DNA from: Climacteris rufus
Lineage: Eukaryota; Chordata; Aves; Passeriformes; Climacteridae
Length of the DNA stretch: 64,000 nt
Direction of reading: 5' to 3'
NCBI GenBank assembly: GCA_013398175.1
Contig: VZRZ01008721.1
Span: 62,001-126,000 of the forward strand
The translations under genes were made by a program, and so were the position numbers. Positions within the stretch are counted from its first letter, which is position 1. The number at the start of each line of letters is the position of its first letter. The notes beneath the pieces are model-generated. The model searched no databases and was not told the DNA's origin. It saw only the letters and a program-made list of their open reading frames with translations. Positions 48,994 through 61,000 of the stretch are shown here, one piece after another.

Positions 48994-48999
48994 TTTATT
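48994..48999 (-). terminator. DENND2A: candidate polyadenylation signal of DENND2A
   Basis: AATAAA on the minus strand (TTTATT on plus) lies 53 bases after the TAA stop. It would give a 3' UTR of only about 75-85 bases. Longer isoforms using signals further left cannot be excluded. Confidence 0.45.
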
Positions 49000-49052
49000 G
49001 CTGCTAAATGGTAAAGCCATTCTCTTCTGGGGAATGAGGATGTGCTTCGCTC

Positions 49053-49084
49053 TTACTTTTTGTGGAGGAATTTCATTTTGCTGC
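49053..49084 (-). CDS. DENND2A: DENND2A last coding exon
   Basis: After the CTTCAG acceptor, the exon reads GSKMKFLHKK and the stop TAA at 49,053-49,055. The lysine-rich end MKFLHKK is as in vertebrate DENND2A. Confidence 0.93.
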
Positions 49085-52000
49085 CTGAAGAGACAGAGAA
49101 AAGAAAAGGGACTCCCCACAGTGACAGGCAAAACAAGTGTCATTCCTCACCACCTCTGGCCTATGCAGTGAACTCGCCCTGCTGCCATCCCTGGCTCCTC
49201 GTCCACAGCTCTGCAAAGCTGGAAGCAGGGGCCTGCAGAACTCTGCCCATGCCTTGGGAGCAGTGCTGCAGGCTGGGACCTTGCAAACCCCCAGGCACAC
49301 CCTCCAGAGCCCATCTGCCCAGCGGTCCTGGAGGGTGACCTCAAGACTAAGCTCACCTGGCCAGAGCATGTGTGGCAGGGCACACCAGCCCCTCAGGCCC
49401 TGCTGCTCTTAAGTGGCCAAGAACACACAAGAGAGCCAGGGATGTGACCTGATCAAACTCTCTTAGCCATGGTGTCCAGTGACTTATCCAGGACTTCTAA
49501 CCTCAGTCTGGAGCTCGTGTCTAGCTCCCTTACAGTGGAAAATAGATTCAATCTTAGAATACTCCTGGGTGATTCTCACTGTTGATCCCTGAGGGCAATG
49601 AAGACTGTGTCAGTCCTCCCATCAGGACTTGCATGCACCATCCCCAAGTCACTGGCTACTCCACTGCCTCCTCAGACCCACCTGTCTCCTTTAGAAGACA
49701 CAGATACTGCTCACAGCCCAATCTTTGATTCTCCACCAGCCTCCAGACAGTGACTGATCAGGGCCAGAGCCAACAGTGTGCCAGCACAGGGATACATGGC
49801 CAGGCACTGGATGCCACACACAGTCACTAGCAGAGCCCTGTCACCCTTAGGCAGCTTCTCTGCTGTTCAACCTGAAGGCAACAAGAAGCCCAATCCTCTT
49901 AGAAGGCAAGGGTTTTGCTGGTTCCTTACCTAGGCCTTTCAAGAACCTATTGACTCCACTCTGTTCCCCACTGGGAAGGGTTTCCAGGTACTCCTGAGCC
50001 CGTACCTCAAACAGACCTGCAGGAAGAAAAGCAGTCAACAATTTCTATTTTGCATCCCTCTAGATCCAAGCAAGAATGCCCACCTGAAAGTGTACTGTCC
50101 CAGCTTACCCACACAGAAGGAACAACTCACCCCACCTACACTCCACCAGCTGAGCCCAGATCTGGCACAGAAGCTTTGGTCTGCCCCCTCCCTTCCCACT
50201 TCAAGGCTGACTGAGCTGCTGCACCTTGCTCAGGGGGAGATAAAAACTCCCTTTATTCTGTTACAAACACGGCTAAGTCCAGAGAGTGACATCATCTGGG
50301 GAATTGCCATGCACAATTCACCACACTGCAAAGCCTCTCTTACTCAGGCACTTATTCCTATTAGCGCTTCAGAGGAAGCTGCTAAGCCAGCACCGAGCAG
50401 CAGCAGGGATAAGAAACTTCAGCTGCCAGCAGAGCCCTTGGGACTGTGGCATAACAGGAGTGACAGAAGAGCCATAACCAATCCAGCCCGTTCGTCCTGA
50501 AGACACAAGAAGGGGGCATGAGGGACTGCAAGGATAAACGTCATTCCAGCAGTGGAACTCAATGTGGAACAGAAGAGGCAGTGAAAGGTGCCTGTAATCC
50601 CAACCCCAAGGAGAAACCACCAGATTCCCTCCCAGTGTTCCTGTGTGGACGCTGCAGCCTCCAGCCATGCAGCTGGGGATGGACACGGTGGCTGGGGAGC
50701 ATCTCCCGGCTCTCGGAGGAGCAAGAGCAGTTCCCACAACAGCAGAGCCCAGGCCGAGCCCCTCACCTCTGACCCCCTGCTTGCGCAGCTCCCGCTCCTG
50801 AATGAAGCCCCCAAACATCTGGGTCTCCATGAAGACCTCCAGGAAGCGGCGCAGGCTTTTGGAAGAGACGGCTTTGCGGAAAGCCTCGCGCTGCAGGGTC
50901 CGCTCCTCGCGCTCTGTGGGGGTCAGGAAGAGGGAATAGTGGCCCACAATCTCCACAAAGAAACGGACAAAGGCCTCGGACACCACCTCGTTCAAAGGGC
51001 TGGTCTCTAAGGGGAAAACAGAGAAGCAGGGGTGAGGACAGTGCTCTAAAGGAAAATCCCTGAGTAAAAATTCCCTGGCTTTTTACAGATCCAGCCTGAG
51101 CAGAAAAAGCTGTGCAAGAGAGACAGCGTCCTAGGAAGTGCTTGTCATGGAAGTAGACCAAATTGCTGCTACTGTGAAAGACACCAAGCTTTGTCTTGGT
51201 GCCCAGTTCTCTCTGGTGGGATGGGGGCGACAATCAGAAGAGTAAAAATGAGAAAACTTATGGGCTGAGATAAAGAGAGTTTAATGGATAAAGCTAAAAC
51301 TGTGCATGCAAGCAAAGCAAAATAATTGATTTATTCACCCGTTCCCATGGGCAGGCAGCTGTTCAGCCATCCCCAGGGAAGTAGGGCAGAGCACACGTGT
51401 GTTGGGAGGACAAAATGTCCTGTTTCCAAATGTCCCCCCACTTCCTCCTTCTTGCTCCAGCTTTCTATGCTGAGCATGACTCCACGAGCATCACTCCATG
51501 AGGAGCATCACTTTGGTCAGTTAGGGTCAGACAGAAAAAGGGGCAGGAAAAGACATGGATTTAAGCTGGAAGGCACTGTGCTTTACCCTGCTTGCCATTG
51601 ACAGGGCCCTCCTCCTTGTCGCTCGCCAGCTCATTCCTCTGCTCCAAAATGTGTTCCAGGGCAGCCTGCAGCTTGCGGGGCAGGATGGAGTCCTCATCTT
51701 CCATCTGTAAGACAGAGCCACCTCCTCAGGGACTGGGGCTGGGACAAAAGCAGCTCCTACCCTGTCCCCAGCACAGCAGGGGGAGCACTAGAAGTGAACC
51801 GTGAGAAGGAGAAGGCGTGTAATACGCTTGGCACATTCCCAGCACCTCCCAGCCCAGTACTATCAAGAGGCAGAAGAGGAAGGAGAAAGGGGGTGTCTTT
51901 GCCTAAATATTCCCCTATTCCAGAGGAATTTGAGGTGTCTGACCCGAGAGGTTACCAGGCAGGGCTCACCCGTGGCGCTGCCATCTGCCAGCAGGCACTG

Positions 52001-55000
52001 AGCCCAGCACGAAGAGGAGGTGCCTGAACAATGCTGGCACGTGGCCAGGGCAGCAGAGCCCCTGCTCAGGCACCAGTCCTCTTACGGAGGCGTCAGGAGT
52101 TCCCAGGGAGCAACGGAGCCAAGGAACTGCCAGTGACTGTGCACGAGCTCCTGCCAGCCCTGGCTGAGACAGCTGGTTTAGCTTAAGCCTCCAGAAGAGA
52201 GGTGCAAGGTAAAGCATAACACCAGAGCCATGGCAGCTGGCAAGCGAGGAGTGCACCAGGGATTGGCCTTCGCCCACACGCTGCTCCCTGCAGCAGGAGG
52301 AGCACTCAGCCCATCCCAGTCAGGGGACATGAGACTGACACTGCCAGCACTGCTCAGCGAGCTGCCAGAGAGCTCTGGCAAAAAATAGCTCCCAGGGCCA
52401 GGAGCGTGTTTGCTCATTTATCCTCTTCCCTTCCTCCTCCCCTTCCCACTCCTCTCCACAACAAAGGGAAGTAAAAATCAGCAGGCAATCTCGCCTGCAG
52501 AGCAACACACAGGCTCCCATGTACCAGCTTCCTACTTCTGACCCATCCAGTGCAAGGATTGGAGTGAGCAACCACAAGCTCCTGGGGCAGGAAGGATTTA
52601 AAAAAATCATCATTGAGGCTCCCTTCCCACTCAGGGTAGAGTATGTGATGGCAGGTGGACTGACAGACAGAGGCAGGAAGAGCCCACACTGCTCCCCAGC
52701 AGACAGTGCTGAGCCAAGGCCTTCCAGCTCTGCCTTACAGGATGACACTTAAGGACCCACAGCATTCAAGTGCCACCATTTTCCCTCTTCAAAATAAAAA
52801 CAACACAAAAAGAGTAATTCACAATGGTTTGGTCCTCAAACAGCTGTGGTTTAGGATGCTGATATTACAAATACACACAGCAATCCTTGCAATGCTGCCA
52901 GCCACAAGTCCTGCCCCAGTCTGAGTGGGGAGAAAGTGATCCACTCAGCTAGGCAGGTCAGCAAACACAGATGGAGATAAGTTATGGGTGAAAAGGGGGA
53001 GAGAAGGTGAAGGATATGAAATAGTTCTGCTCACCTGCCTCAGAAACCGGTTATTTACAAGGTCAACAACGAGGACCTAAGAATGAAAGAGCAAGAATAA
53101 AAAGGGGAAGTCATTACTTCCAACATCAGAGTTTATCACAGTCTGTAACTGCCCTGAAGGAAACACTTCAGCGGTGTTCCTGCTCCTCCTACCCACCACT
53201 GCAGCTGGGGGAAGCACCCAGCATGACCTAGGAGCAGAGCCCTTGTTGTGGCATTCTAAGGATGTCACCACAAACCACAGCACAGCTGGGACAGTGGGAG
53301 GCTGTGCTCCAGGCCTGGCCACCACTCCTCACTGCACAGCGGGGTCAGAGCTTCACACCCTTCTCTCCGTGTGTTGCACTGCTGTCTCCTGGGGGGCAGG
53401 GAGGGAAATCCCTCCCTGACCACGTTCTGCCTTGCTGTGCTCACCCTTGTGCACCAGGAATCCAATTCTTAATTATCTATTGCTGTCATGAGGCACCTGT
53501 ATAAACCAGGGGCCGCCATCCTTGCCAGACTGTAGCAATCACAGTGTAACACTGACAGCCTTTGCACACAGTCCCTAGACAGCACTATGCAGCAACTTTA
53601 ATAAAACCATCTCCTACCTGCAGCAGCCCCTCAATGGGAGGTTCCAGCCCCCTGCCTTCCCAAGCTGTGGCCAAGGCAGAGCACAGACCTGTGCCTCCCC
53701 GGGGATCATCCCCCTGTGCCTCTACCCCACGCTCACAGTAGCCAGAGGATGAGAGCTCCGCTCCCTCACGCTGCCAGGGCAGGCTCTGGGAGGAGCCTTT
53801 CTGGCACAGAAGACGACTCAGCCCACGGGAAGCAGCCTCAGGGGTCTCACCTCCTCCACGGGCAGCTCCTTGAGGCGGGGCAGGGAGCTGGAGAGGAGGC
53901 CGATGAGGAAGGGGGTGGGCGAGCACACGATGTCGATCATGGAAGGCGGCAGCACCGGGATGTAGGTGTGCTGCCACGTGAAGGGGTACAGCAGGGCCAC
54001 CGTGGCGTGGCAACACTTGGACAGAGTGCTGGAAGACAAAACCAAGGACAATGGCTGCTCAGTCAGGGAATGAGGGGCTGCTAGAAATCAGGGCTCTTTT
54101 GGCTGTTCCCTGATTGATTTCTCTACTTACGAGGGGCTTTGTCAGATTTCTGATGCCCTTGTTCAGCTTCAGAAGCACTGACTTCTGAAAGATGACCCCA
54201 GCCCACACGAGTGTGACACGAGATGGGTCCCAGTGAATCAGAGATCTGCTGCTCCAGCATCCCAATGGGAAATATCAGACAGTCATGGCATCTTCTATGC
54301 CGCTGCCTTTCCTTGGAGAAATGAGTTTATTCTCCCCCAGTGTGACTCTGTGGCTGTTCCCAAGGGAAAGCCACAGGTCTGAATGCACAGGGGCTACACT
54401 GCCCAGCATGGATGGCACACAGCTGTGGTCCACTCCTGCCCCTTGGCCTGCCCCTGTGCAGCATATATGCTGTGCCTTTGGGCAAGCCTTAGCAGGAGCA
54501 ATGGCATGCCAGCAGTGTGCTTTTCTATTGGTCCCAATCACAGGCCAGAGCATGGGGGAAAGAGGAAGGCAGTGCTGTCCAGTCAAAGCTATACAGGCAC
54601 CCTGCAACCTGTGAAACCTGTCAAGGCTACTCAGAACCATGGGAGAGTGAAATCCCATGAGGGGAGCACGTGGCCAGTCCTGTAGGAAGCTGCCCACAGC
54701 TCACAGGACTGCAGCCTTCCTTCTTGCCCCTTCAAATGCCACCAGCAGCTCAGCTGTAAGTGCCTCTGCTGACAACTTCCAAGAGGGTCCTTCCAAAAAC
54801 CCCACCAGTTCTCTGGCAGGAGTCAGGCAGGGTCTCCAGTCAGACATGGCAGAGCTTGCCACAGGGCACCAATTATTCATCTTTTCTGGGTCTGTAAGAA
54901 GTTTTATGTTCCAAAAGAGGGGGAAGGCTTGCTGCTATAAACCCTGCATATATAACATCATTCTGCTTTACCAGCTTCCAGGTCTCAAAAGGCTGGAGGA

Positions 55001-58000
55001 GGGGAGGGAGACTGGTGCAGCCAGGGTGAGTCATGTGGATGAGGAAGGATGCCCAGCTGGCTGCTGTTGGACTCCATGGGAGAATCTACATCCAGCAACC
55101 CAGGTCTGTCAGTTTATTGCTGACTTGAGAGGGAAAGGGTTGGATGGGTGTGGACTTGAGCTTCGCTGAAAAGTGAAGCCTGCTTTCCCTCCCTGCCTCA
55201 CTCCAGCTCAATTTGGTGGATGTGCATCCCTGTGCTGTAGCACTGGGGCACAGTGGGCTGGGTATGGCTGCAGGACAGCTGGCTGGCCTTCATCAGGTAA
55301 GCTCACTTTAGCAGAATGAAGTGGTAGCTGCTGGGACACCACTGTGACAGTACGAAGTAACCAGGCAGCAAACATTGCTAAACACATGACACTTTTTGGA
55401 GATAAGGAGATCCCAGGGGAGAGGCTGGAATCTGCTTAACCTGAAAATTTTATCTAGGACTGTAAGAGGTAAGGAACTGGCACTTGGGAAAGATGCCTGG
55501 GATGTGCGTCCTAGAAAGTATCTTCATAAAATGGGGCCAGTTTCCTCTCCCTTCGCTCCCAGAAACTTGTCTTTTGTTCAGGGGATACTCTGAAAAAACA
55601 GAAGAAGACCCTTCAAAGGCTATATTACAGATTGGTAGCTCTAAGTCTTCAAATGGGAAAAAACTCCTCAGTTCCACATCCATGTTCAGGAAGGTCTGAG
55701 TGTATCCCCCTCCCTTCTCTGCATTCATTTCTCCAGCTGTGCCTGCCCTCATCAGCAAGCCCACACCTTGCTCTGTCTAGCACACGTGCAAGGTAGATTA
55801 TGAATCTGAGAGAGGCAAATTTAAAATAATGAGAAAACATAGAGCTAGCAAGAAATACAAACATTAAAAAAAAAAAAACAGAAAAAAAGTGGGAATAATA
55901 TCAAAGTAGATGATTTTTGTTGTAGCTCTCATACAAGCTAATCTTGAAAGGAGCTGCAACAAAAGTGCATGTGTCATCTTAGAAGTGCACTCCAAGCTAA
56001 TGAGATCCTTTAAAAACCATCTCCTTCAAGGCTGTGCTACTCATACATTTCAGGTCCTGTTAGCAGATACAAAAGCTGGGGCTTCTCTTCCTCTCCATTA
56101 CTGCAGAGCGTATTTTCCACTCCTCAATTTCTGACTGATAATAGCCCTGCTAATAGCAGCAGCAGCATAGTGAAAGCTAAAAGAAGGCACCTTTCATCAC
56201 TTGTGCACAGCAGTGGGGCATTACCACCACCCACTGTTCCTCTTCTGCGAGGAGAGGTTGCATGTGGAAGCGTTAGAAGTTCTACCTTTGTCACAAATCC
56301 TTTATTTCGAAGGTGTATCCAAATTTCCTGCCTAAAAGTGGGAACTGACTTTATAGACAGCATTTGAAAACCAATGGGAAACATCTCCCATTCCAGGTAG
56401 CTCCACAGCAGAACAGTGAGAAGCTGAAGTACGTGGTTATTTATGGCATGGTGAGATATGATGGCAAGCTGTCTCCTGCTATATTTATGGTGGCCTGTTC
56501 TTCCCTCAGCCCAGCTCCCAAGTCCCAGAGAGCACACATGGTACGTGAGAGATTGAGTGGGAGGAAAGATGGCTGAGGTCCAGTGAGTGCAAGTCAAAGA
56601 CAGAGCTGTGTTAAGTCTGAAATTGTACACACCAGGCAGTGGGAAGTAAAGATAACTTCCCCTTCCACCCCTCCATCTGTGGATGACTCACTGCCTGCAG
56701 GGTGAAACCTTGTGATCTCTGCTCCCAAACATTTCTCACCGTGGAAGACTTTTTTGGGGAACAGTACTGCTAGGGTTGAGGTCTGTGAGCCTCCTTTGAA
56801 GGCAGAGCAGTTCAGAGATGGACACAGAGGAGGTAACACTGAGATGCCTTTTTCACATGTCAGCCTGGCTCTGCAGGCACTCTCAGGGACCTGCAGGTTG
56901 CCAGAAGCCCAGGAGAACCTTGGACTTCTGGAATGACTCAAGCCTAAGCTCTCTCTCTCTCTGTCTCATACGGCACTGCAACAAGCACTAAGGGACTGCT
57001 GATTCACACCAGGCTGCTGAGCCTTGCAAAAGAATCCAGCATGATAAATTCCTTTTACGGCACCTGTGTGACTGTGTTCTCTCCAGCCAGCAGCAATATC
57101 ACTGCAGTGTGCTCTGGGAAGTGCCATGCACTACCCTCAGGCCAAAAAAGCTCAATGCCAGCTGTCCACATGGGACACAGACAACACTTTTTGGTTTCAT
57201 CAGTCATTAAAATACTGAAGGTCTTTGAAGAACACTTTCAAGATGCTGAGCACATTTTCACAGGTTCAATCAGCCTTCTGCAGGGAACACAGTTGAGCTG
57301 CATGTTGCTTGCAGTTGAGACTGAGATATCAATAGTACAGAGGCTAAAAAGTCCTGAGGTACACAAAAAACCCTCAGATCCCTCCCTAAAGGGTTGATTT
57401 GGATATAGACTGACCCACAGATCTCTCTGGCTGAGCACCCCTTGGTCAGAACAATGATACTGCAGCAACCTGTGACATTTGTTTGCTTGAACAGGCCTTC
57501 CCATCACAGAGCATCCTGTGCACAAACCTGCCACACAGCACCCTGTGAAGCTGCTGCTTCTTGGTAGCCACCTTGAACACAGAATCTGTGGCCAACACAG
57601 AATCTGAACACAACACCTGCAACTACATGGAAACCCTTCTTTCTCTCCTGGGAAAACTCGCCCCAAGACTTGACTTGCTCTAAAAGACACCTTGACAAGT
57701 TGCAGCAGCTTCTAAGGAAGGATACTGGCTGTTCACTCTGGTTGCTTTTCTCCCAAACTTGGATTGACTACAGGATTTTCAGCTTTTCCCTCCAAAGACA
57801 AGCACCTGTGACAGAAAGCCCCCAAAGCTGAATCCCTCTTTGGGTTTAGGATACTGCACGATTTCTGAAAAACACCAACCAAACTGCTCAAAATATGCTG
57901 CCATTTGGCAATTTCAGACTGTTTGAATATGTATCTTTTTAATTTATTTTTTATAAGCTCTGCTACAGCAGGGTTCATCTTACAAACACCTTTGGATTTC

Positions 58001-61000
58001 TGACACTGCATCACATCTGGATTTACTTATGATGGATTACAGATCTGGTTTACAACACTTAACAGGCACGGGAGCTTCCAAGCATTGTCCCATGACTTCA
58101 CACAGCGCTGCTGCAAAATCCCACCGGGAGGATGCCAAGTTCCACCAGCTCTGTGGGGACCCTCACTGACTCCCACCAACGTGGCAGGTTTGTGCAGGTG
58201 AAGAAGTGAGTGCTGAGATGATCTGAAGAAGCAATGCTATTATCTGACATCCCAATTTCATCCTTGGGTTTCTTCTTCTCCCCAGTCACAGAGCAACAAA
58301 GGAGAAACCTGCGAGGCTGAGATTCGCAGTCCCAGATTTGTTTTTGCAGCACATGGTAAAGGGTTCTTCTTGATGATTAATTACCTTTTGCTGGGGATGA
58401 CCACATTTAAAGTGTCTACTCTAATTCTTTCAGATCTGCCTTTGATAACAATGACCACTTTGAGTTGTTGACACAGCTGTGGTTTCTGGCAGGGACACAG
58501 ACTCGAGTTGGTCAGATCCACAACAGGCTTTTGAGATGTGGAAAAAGGAGGCCTTGATTTTAAGCCTGTGCAAGTTTCTCTGTTTTAAAAAGCCTTCTGA
58601 ATCCCACAGATCTGCTCAGGCCAGTAAAAACTGCCCAGCTCTAGGTACTTTGTGACATCAGGACACATTTAGCTGGAAGATGCCTTCTAAAAGGTTGGTT
58701 TACAGTGCCTGGAACTGCATGCCAGGCAGCATCCCTTGGAAACAAAAGCAGCTCTCATGCTGCAGTGTCTAACCCTGCCACAGTCTTCAGTGCCCCAGAA
58801 CTAAAGCTTAAAGTGCAGGAGTGAACAAAAGGAGTGGCTACACAGACCAACACATTTTTAACAGTGTAATTTTCCTGGGTTGTGAGGCAATGTATACTCC
58901 AGTATCCATAGCAACAGAGAAAAAAAAACCTACCCAAAAACTAATAAACCAAATTCTTTCCTTTTCCGCTGCCAAGCTGTGGATTGACAGGTATTTAAAC
59001 ACTCAATGCTCATTCTAAAGATGGAAAAGGCAAACTATTTCACTTGCTGTACACTTGTTAGATGCATTTTTTGGCTCAGCTTGAAAACATTTCACAGTTC
59101 ATGCAGTATTTGGCAAGAGACCTTGCAGCTTTCTTTTCCCACAGACTGATTTTATAGCAATTAAAAGCCGTAAATAAATTGCACACGTCATTTCTCTGTC
59201 ACTCACACCCAGACACACCTTTACAAACACAGACAATAGTTATTGATAGTGCCCACATGGAGAAGCTCAGAGATGAAGGATAAATGTAATTTATTGTGCA
59301 TCTTTCACCATGTCACCTGCACTCTTCCCGTTAATCCATCTCAGCTGGATTATTTCTAGCATTCCTAACCTCTGAGCAGTTTCCAACAGCTGCTTTTATC
59401 GTTTTTTTCCTTCTCTTCAGCTATTTCCAAAAAGTGTTTCTTTTCTTTCCTCTGAAATTGGCATTTTCACTCCTAAAGTAAATACTACTTAATATTAATT
59501 GAGTTCAATGTGTTCCTGTCTCAGGAAAAGTATAATTTGGACAGAAGGTCTTGTATCTACAGAGGATCAGCTTTCAAAACATGGAAAGTCCACCAACAAG
59601 TAGAAGAGACTGTTGACATTAGGAAAGGCTCACCAATCCAGTTCATCCAAGTCACTGAACTGGATTAAAATACAATAGTTTACTTAATTTTGAGGGTTAA
59701 TTTCTTTGTTTTCTGCTTTTCATGCCTTTACAATCCTTTGGGATAATTTCCAAGCTTTTGCTCCACAAAAATGAGCCAGAGAAACTTCATCTTTTGTAAG
59801 AGGAAAAGAAAAAGGCTCTCTTGAAATCATTCAGTGCAAAGTCTTCTCAGAAACATCAAATATTGAAAGTCTCACAGAGAGCTGACAAACCTATGGTAAA
59901 TATTTGAATCTATGCCCTGTGGTCCATCAGACCATGGATCTTTTAAACACAAAAATTCTTTTTTCACAGAAAAAAAAGCTGTATTTGGAAATTCTGGAAA
60001 GTATGATTCTACAGCTCTCTCCCACTCTCTTTACAGGCCTGTGCAGCTGGACTCACTCCTAAGGAACCTAGATATCCTGACAAAAGATACAAGGGTGGGA
60101 AAAAACCACCAAAACCCATTAAGGTGCTTTGAATTAGAGATATTCTGTAACCATGCTCAGAATACACAGTGTTGTGCTGTCATATCAAGATGTGATAGGA
60201 AAAGATCTGGTAAATAAAGGTTCATCCTAAAGTGATGCCTCAAAACCCCCACCCCCCAAATTTCCCTACCATTTCCAGATGCCACCCAGCCCTCATGTAG
60301 AGAGTACAATGTCATTCTGTGTCCTTAACAAATTTTCTCAGAATGTAGAATTTTTCCTACAGAGGAGGAGAAAAATATTTGAAAGCCTGTGATCATAGAT
60401 TATGTCACAAATCATGTATGTTACTCAGAGATAGTGTTTGGATGAATTCTCTCACTTTCACTGCAAGTCTAAATGCTCTGCATGAAATGTGTGGTTTAAG
60501 TATTCAGAACACTAAGTCTCTATGCATATAGTGTATCACTGATTATTAAGAGACAAATTTTCCCTTTTCTGACCCAAGACAGCTGCCAAAACCTGCAAGC
60601 AGACAGTGCTGCCTGGATGCTACAGCTTCTCTTTCCCCAGCCTTCCTATTCCTGTGATGAGACTGCCTGAGCTCTGCCCACAGAGAGCCCTGGTTTCTTA
60701 CAGAATGAATTTCTCCCCTTCACTTTCCTGTAGAAGGGGCCTCTCCATTCTTTGCCCCAGTGCTTAGTCCCAGAGCTGCAGGCTGCTGCCTGGAAGTTGT
60801 GAAAACAGACAGCTTAGGGGCATTGTAGGACCCTGAAACCTGAGCGTGCTCCTAAGTGTCATTACTCATCCAGGCAGCTTTTCTTTCCCCAGCCTTGGCG
60901 AACTTTCCTCCCTGAATCCTCAAGTGCTTCAAGGGCTGGAGAGCTGCCAGCCACCAGCTGCACAAGATCTTAAAGAAACCTGGACCCATTTTCACGATTT

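Noticed and set aside
54657..55169. 170-codon plus-strand frame in the large DENND2A intron
   Set aside because: No recognised motif, no exon-like borders, antisense in an intron; treated as chance.
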